From the NCBI GenBank assembly GCA_016184235.1, contig JACPDC010000362.1:1-8582 (forward strand): a DNA stretch of 8,582 nucleotides, read 5' to 3'. This DNA is from Deltaproteobacteria bacterium. GTDB lineage: Bacteria > Desulfobacterota > Binatia > UBA9968. Shown here one piece after another: positions 5,515 to 8,582 of this stretch (positions within the stretch are counted from its first letter, which is position 1; each line of letters opens with the position of its first letter). The notes under the pieces were generated by a model that saw only the letters and a list, made by a program, of their open reading frames with translations, did no database searches and had not been told where the DNA came from. The position numbers were made by a program, and so were the translations under genes.

Positions 5515-6216
5515 CTAAGAGCTTTTCCGTGCTTTTCTTGCCCGCCTGACGAAGTAGTCCCACATGGAACCCAGCCGGTGCGGCGTGTAGATCTGATCGA
5601 ACTTCACCTTGGCCTCTTCGTCGCTGGTCCAGGAGGGCTCGCCGGATGCGGCGGCCAGCAGTTGAATGCGCGCCGCCTTCTCCAGGAAGACCGCATAGAG
5701 CGTCGCGACTTCGATGGAATCCCCGACCACGGTGGAGCCGTGGTTTTTCATGAGCACGCCGCGGCACCGGCCCAGGCTCTTGGCCACTTCGCGACCCAAC
5801 TCCGGCGTGCGGATCAGCGCCGTGGTGTAGTCGAATAAGGGGAGGCCTTCGTAGAAGATCGAGCCCTCATGGCTGACCGGCTTGAGCGGCTGCCGGAGCG
5901 CGCCGAAGGCGGTGGCGTAGGGCGGATGGCTATGGACCACGCAGTTGACATCCGGGCGGGCTCTATAGATCTCCGTGTGGATGAAGATCTCGGAGTGGCG
6001 CTCGTACTTGCCCTCGATCTTCTTGCCGTCTAAATCGCAGACGATGATGTGCTGCGGCCGGATCTCCTCGAAGCCGAACGAATGGGGCTTCATGAGGATC
6101 TTGTCCTGCTTGGGGATGCGCACCGAGACGTGGCCGAGGATGTTGTCCCAGTGCCCTTCGATGGCCAGGATGTTGCAGGAGTAGGCTAAAGTCTCTTTCA
6201 GCTCTTTCAGGCTCAT
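5515..6216 (-). CDS. Class II aldolase/adducin family protein
   Basis: A 233-residue metal-dependent aldolase-type protein, related to L-fuculose-phosphate aldolase and ribulose-5-phosphate epimerase. The family cleaves, epimerises or decarboxylates hydroxy-carbonyl substrates with a zinc or similar ion. Visible ligands are His95 and His97 in HSHPPY (95-100) and His159 in MKNHGSTV (156-163). Glu76 in RHSEIFIH (73-80) is in the place of the catalytic acid. The N-terminal GHVSVRIP (28-35) matches the family's G-x-x-S-x-R segment. The length is typical. The start chosen is the ATG at 6216, seven bases after AGGGAGG; an upstream in-frame ATG at 6261 would place the first codons in a simple-repeat array. 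It is the third gene of the minus-strand series after the CoA ligase, 85 bp away. In aromatic clusters such enzymes sometimes act on side-chain cleavage products, but the substrate cannot be told from sequence. Confidence 0.9.
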   Translation of the reverse strand: MSLKELKETLAYSCNILAIEGHWDNILGHVSVRIPKQDKILMKPHSFGFEEIRPQHIIVCDLDGKKIEGKYERHSEIFIHTEIYRARPDVNCVVHSHPPYATAFGALRQPLKPVSHEGSIFYEGLPLFDYTTALIRTPELGREVAKSLGRCRGVLMKNHGSTVVGDSIEVATLYAVFLEKAARIQLLAAASGEPSWTSDEEAKVKFDQIYTPHRLGSMWDYFVRRARKARKSS

Positions 6217-6223
6217 GTTGTTT

Positions 6224-6230
6224 CCTCCCT
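6224..6230 (-). promoter_or_regulatory. Strong ribosome binding site of the aldolase gene
   Basis: AGGGAGG on the minus strand precedes the ATG at 6216 by seven bases and selects that start over the ATG at 6261. Confidence 0.85.
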
Positions 6231-6238
6231 GGTTGCAA

Positions 6239-6301
6239 TTCAAAACGTTCAAGAAGTTCAAAACGTTTTAAACGGCTTGAACGACTCGAACGACTTGAAC
6301 G
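6239..6301. repeat. Seven tandem 9-bp units filling the ligase-aldolase spacer
   Basis: On the + strand the 63 bp divide exactly into seven 9-mers: TTCAAAACG, TTCAAGAAG, TTCAAAACG, TTTTAAACG, GCTTGAACG, ACTCGAACG, ACTTGAACG. Six of seven end in AACG. The first three carry TTCAA and the last three TTGAA or TCGAA, so the array is also partly self-complementary: CGTTCAAG at 6246-6253 can pair with CTTGAACG at 6276-6283, and AAAACGTTTT (6260-6269) is a palindrome. It begins directly after the CoA-ligase stop and ends nine bases before the aldolase ribosome binding site. A hairpin in the polycistronic message is plausible; function unknown. Confidence 0.75.
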
Positions 6302-7843
6302 TTATTTATTGTGCCGCAGCTTGAACCTCTGGATTTTGCCTGTAACCGTTTTGGGCAGGTCGTCAACGAACTCAATCCAGCGCGGGTATTTGTAAGGGGC
6401 GAGCTTGCTTTTGACCAGCGACTGAAGCTCCTCTTTGAGTGCATCGCCGGCTTTGTATTCGCTCTTGAGCAGGACATAGGCCTTGGGCTTGATCAATCCA
6501 TCGTGGTCTGCTTGTCCCGTAACCGCGGCCTCCAGGACCGAAGGGTGCTCGAGCAGCGCGTTTTCGATCTCGATGGGCGAGACCCACATGCCCCCGACTT
6601 TCAGCATGTCGTCTGAGCGCCCGCAATACCAATAGTATCCTTCTTTGTCCCGATAGTAAGTATCCCCGGTCTTGAGCCATTCGCCCAGCATGGTTTTCTT
6701 CGTTTGCTCGTGTTTGTTCCAGTAGTACGGGGCATTGGAGTCTCCCTTGACCAGCAGGTTGCCCACCTCCCCGACAGGGACCTCCCTGCCTTCCTCATCG
6801 ACGATTTTGGCCTCGAAGGCCGGGGTGACCTCGCCGCTGCTTCCCGGTTTGGCCCTTCCCGGCCGGTTGGCGAGGAAGTCGTGCGTCGCCTCGGTCGAGC
6901 CGACCACATCCAGGAGCTCCTGGCCGAAGTTCTCTTTCCACTGGTGGAAGAGGGCCGGCGGCAACGGTTCCCCGGAGGAGAGACATATCCTCAGCGAGCC
7001 GAGGTCGTACTTTTTCTCGACCCGCAGGAGCCGCGCGTAGAGCGTCGGCACGGAAAAGAAAAAGGTCGGGCGGTACTTGTCGATGACCTGAAGGACCCTT
7101 TCAGGCTCCGGTCGCTCGGGCCAGAGCACGGTGGAGGCGCCAAAGCGGAAAGGAAAATAGAGGGAGTTTCCAAGACCGTAAGAGAAGAAGAGCTTCGAGG
7201 CGGAGAAGCAGATATCGTCCTCCCTCATACCCAGGACCGGCTTCGCGAACAAATCGGTGATGGTGATCATGTCATGTTGGAGATGAACCGCCCCCTTGGG
7301 GGCGCCGGTGCTGCCCGACGTGTAGTTCCACATCACGACGTCGTCCTTGGTCGTGGGCTCCGCCTCCAGCTTGGTCGACGCCTGGGCGATCTGGGATTCG
7401 AACGAAAGCGCCCGTCCTTTGGCCCTGCCGACGACCAGGACATGCTTTAGCGAGCGCGCGCGGTCCCAGATCGTTTCCACCTCCGGAAGAGCGGACTCAT
7501 GGACAACGAGGATCCTCGCCCTGCTGTCCTGAAGGAGGTACTCGTAGTCCTTAGCCTTCATCCACGGGTTGGTCGGGATGGGCACGGCGCCGATTTTGAT
7601 CGCGCCGAAGAAGGCGAAGGCGAACTCGGGGGAGTCCGGCAGCACGAGCAAGAGCCGCTGCTCGAGCTCCAGCCCGAGATCTCTTAAGGCGTTGCCGGTC
7701 TGGTTTACCTTTTCGAAGAGATCCTGATAGGTGAACTTCTCGTCCTGAAAGTAGATGGCGGTCTTCTTGCCGCGACCCTGGCGAATATTCTCGTCCACGA
7801 AGGTGGTCGCGGCGTTGTAGATGTCAGGAAGGTCAACCTTCAT
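6302..7843 (-). CDS. Benzoate-CoA ligase family protein (aryl-acid AMP-forming CoA ligase)
   Basis: A 513-residue adenylate-forming ligase that activates a carboxylic acid, probably aromatic, to its CoA thioester with ATP. The phosphate loop YTSGSTGAPKGAVH is at 174-187. SKLFFSYGLGNSLYFPF (216-232) is characteristic of benzoate-CoA ligases. SSGEPLP is at 289-295, GSTEATH (adenine and acid pocket) at 315-321, KTGD at 391-394, the hinge segment YWYCGRSDDMLKVGG at 404-418, and the C-terminal lysine motif TGKIQR at 501-506 (Lys503). The length fits the family. Compared with the GSTE-x-LH pattern I recall for benzoate enzymes, GSTEATH differs in the pocket, so benzoate, hydroxybenzoate, aminobenzoate or a longer aryl acid are all possible. 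The ATG at 7843 has a pyrimidine-rich, repeat-derived upstream sequence with no Shine-Dalgarno. It follows the ALDH gene by 77 bp and is probably co-transcribed with it and the aldolase. Confidence 0.93.
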   Translation of the reverse strand: MKVDLPDIYNAATTFVDENIRQGRGKKTAIYFQDEKFTYQDLFEKVNQTGNALRDLGLELEQRLLLVLPDSPEFAFAFFGAIKIGAVPIPTNPWMKAKDYEYLLQDSRARILVVHESALPEVETIWDRARSLKHVLVVGRAKGRALSFESQIAQASTKLEAEPTTKDDVVMWNYTSGSTGAPKGAVHLQHDMITITDLFAKPVLGMREDDICFSASKLFFSYGLGNSLYFPFRFGASTVLWPERPEPERVLQVIDKYRPTFFFSVPTLYARLLRVEKKYDLGSLRICLSSGEPLPPALFHQWKENFGQELLDVVGSTEATHDFLANRPGRAKPGSSGEVTPAFEAKIVDEEGREVPVGEVGNLLVKGDSNAPYYWNKHEQTKKTMLGEWLKTGDTYYRDKEGYYWYCGRSDDMLKVGGMWVSPIEIENALLEHPSVLEAAVTGQADHDGLIKPKAYVLLKSEYKAGDALKEELQSLVKSKLAPYKYPRWIEFVDDLPKTVTGKIQRFKLRHNK

Positions 7844-7920
7844 AAGAAAGGCAAAAGGTAAAAGGCAAAAGTAAACAGAAAGAGATTTTACCTTTTGAAT
7901 TTTTACTTTTTACTTGGTTT
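7844..7920. repeat. Low-complexity inverted-repeat spacer between ALDH and CoA-ligase genes
   Basis: This spacer is made almost wholly of GGCAAAAG/GGTAAAAG-like words on the left and their complements on the right. CAAAAGGTAAAA (7852-7863) has a perfect 12-bp complement TTTTACCTTTTG at 7886-7897 with a 22-bp loop. A second pair, AAAAGTAAA (7867-7875) and TTTACTTTT (7902-7910), interlocks with the first, so the two stems are alternative or pseudoknotted. It leaves the downstream ligase ATG without a purine-rich ribosome binding site. It may be a mobile-type intergenic element, an RNA processing or attenuation site, or drifted simple sequence. Confidence 0.6.
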
Positions 7921-8582
7921 CTACTCTCCGCCGCCGGCCTCGGACTGCGTCTCGGTGGCGATGACCACGGACTTGGACTCCGTATAATGCTCGATCGCCT
8001 CCTCGCCGTGTTCCTTGCCGATGCCGCTCTGCTTCACGCCGCCGAAGGGCAGCTCGTCGTAGATGATCTGCGCCGAGTTGACCCAGGTATAGCCGGATTC
8101 GATGTGCTCGGCGGCGAACATGGCCTTATTGATGTCGCGCGTCCAGACCGAGGAGCCCAGGCCGAAGATGGAATTGTTTGCCTGCTCGACGCCCTCTTCC
8201 AGATCCTTAATTCGGACGATCGGAAGAGCCGGCCCGAACACTTCTTCTTTCAGCATCCGCGATTCCGGATCGGCGTCGGTCACGAGAGTCGGCATTAAAT
8301 AGAAGCCTTTATCGTAGTCTCCGCCTTTGGGCCGAGCGGCGCCACAGAGAACCTTCGCCCCGCGCTCGACCGCGTCCGCGACCTGCTCTTCGACCTCTTT
8401 TCGCTGGTCGGCGGTGTGCAGCGGGCCCATCATCGTCTCGCGCGCAAGTCCATTGCCGATTCTGAGCTTCTTGACCTTCTCTGCCAGCTTCTCGATGAAT
8501 CCATCGGCGATCTTGTCGGCGAGATAAAGCCTCTTGACGGCCAGACAGGCCTGGCCGCAGTTGAAGAAGCGGCCCACGGAGG
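7921..8582 (-). CDS. NAD(P)-dependent aldehyde dehydrogenase, C-terminal part (gene runs off the right edge)
   Basis: The frame is open to the right edge, so about the last 219 codons are present, roughly 45% of a normal ALDH. The fragment begins just before the catalytic cysteine motif FFNCGQAC, whose second Cys (fragment residue 12) is the nucleophile. It also contains EEVFGP (112-117) with the Glu that contacts the cofactor ribose, and PFGGVKQSGIGKEHG near 178-192, the conserved end of the family. A GTG at 8577 is only an internal codon, not a start. The enzyme oxidises an aldehyde to an acid in the cytoplasm. It is the most upstream visible gene of the series ALDH, CoA ligase, aldolase and could make the acid that the ligase activates, which is inference. 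Substrate subgroup cannot be set without the N-terminal half. Confidence 0.92.
   Translation of the reverse strand, partial: SVGRFFNCGQACLAVKRLYLADKIADGFIEKLAEKVKKLRIGNGLARETMMGPLHTADQRKEVEEQVADAVERGAKVLCGAARPKGGDYDKGFYLMPTLVTDADPESRMLKEEVFGPALPIVRIKDLEEGVEQANNSIFGLGSSVWTRDINKAMFAAEHIESGYTWVNSAQIIYDELPFGGVKQSGIGKEHGEEAIEHYTESKSVVIATETQSEAGGGE

Noticed and set aside
6217..6261. N-terminal extension of the aldolase from ATG 6261
   Set aside because: It would be encoded by the 9-bp repeat array and ribosome binding site; the ATG at 6216 has an excellent Shine-Dalgarno and begins the conserved part.
6239..6301. CRISPR-like array
   Set aside because: The units are 9 bp and contiguous, with no spacers and no cas genes nearby.
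6704..7450. A 248-codon open frame on the + strand
   Set aside because: Antisense to the CoA ligase, which carries every adenylate-forming motif; no family features on the other strand.

Overview
The window joins two unlike blocks. The left block (about 1-2440) is moderate in GC and reads as a restriction-modification module. The right block (about 2626-8582) is GC-rich and reads as a catabolic cluster for aromatic or other organic acids. An AT-rich, regulator-like spacer (2439-2625) separates them. The catabolic gene types (orphan NMT1/THI5-like binding protein, 4,5-dihydroxyphthalate decarboxylase-like protein, benzoate-CoA ligase-like enzyme, class II aldolase, aldehyde dehydrogenase) and the low-complexity intergenic repeats suggest an uncultivated soil or groundwater bacterium, for example a Rokubacteria/NC10/Tectomicrobia/Desulfobacterota-like lineage. 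That placement is a guess from gene content; there is no marker gene here.

Left block. The end of a PD-(D/E)xK nuclease-like gene enters from the left edge on the + strand. It converges on, and overlaps by 36 bp, a minus-strand operon. In transcription order the operon holds a small XRE-type helix-turn-helix protein, a possible 21-codon mini-ORF, an SPPY-type DNA methyltransferase and a DPPY-type DNA methyltransferase. Every junction is a stop/start overlap (ATGA, TTGA, ATGA), so translational coupling is likely throughout. Upstream of the HTH gene is a good sigma70-like promoter (TTGACA, 17 bp, TAAAAG). Three tandem 11-bp repeats lie on its -10 and predicted start site, as expected of an autoregulatory operator. 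The simplest reading is a controller-regulated R-M system with two methyltransferases of different type, possibly for an asymmetric target.

Right block. Two minus-strand genes, a decarboxylase-like/binding-protein-fold protein and a downstream SDR that lacks the catalytic Tyr, are divergent from a + strand gene for a secreted binding protein. From the right edge a minus-strand series runs aldehyde dehydrogenase (5' part outside the window), aromatic acid-CoA ligase, class II aldolase. The two spacers in this series are each filled by a different simple-sequence element: an imperfect low-complexity inverted-repeat tract (7844-7920) and an exact seven-unit 9-bp array (6239-6301).

How the genes may cooperate (inference): the secreted protein captures a small organic acid, the CoA ligase activates an aromatic acid, and the aldolase, SDR, ALDH and decarboxylase-like protein handle side-chain or ring intermediates. 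No permease, ATPase or ring-cleavage gene lies in the window, so the substrate is not fixed. The convergent gap 5410-5514 holds no clear terminator or gene. No tRNA, rRNA, CRISPR array, insertion sequence or prophage gene was seen.
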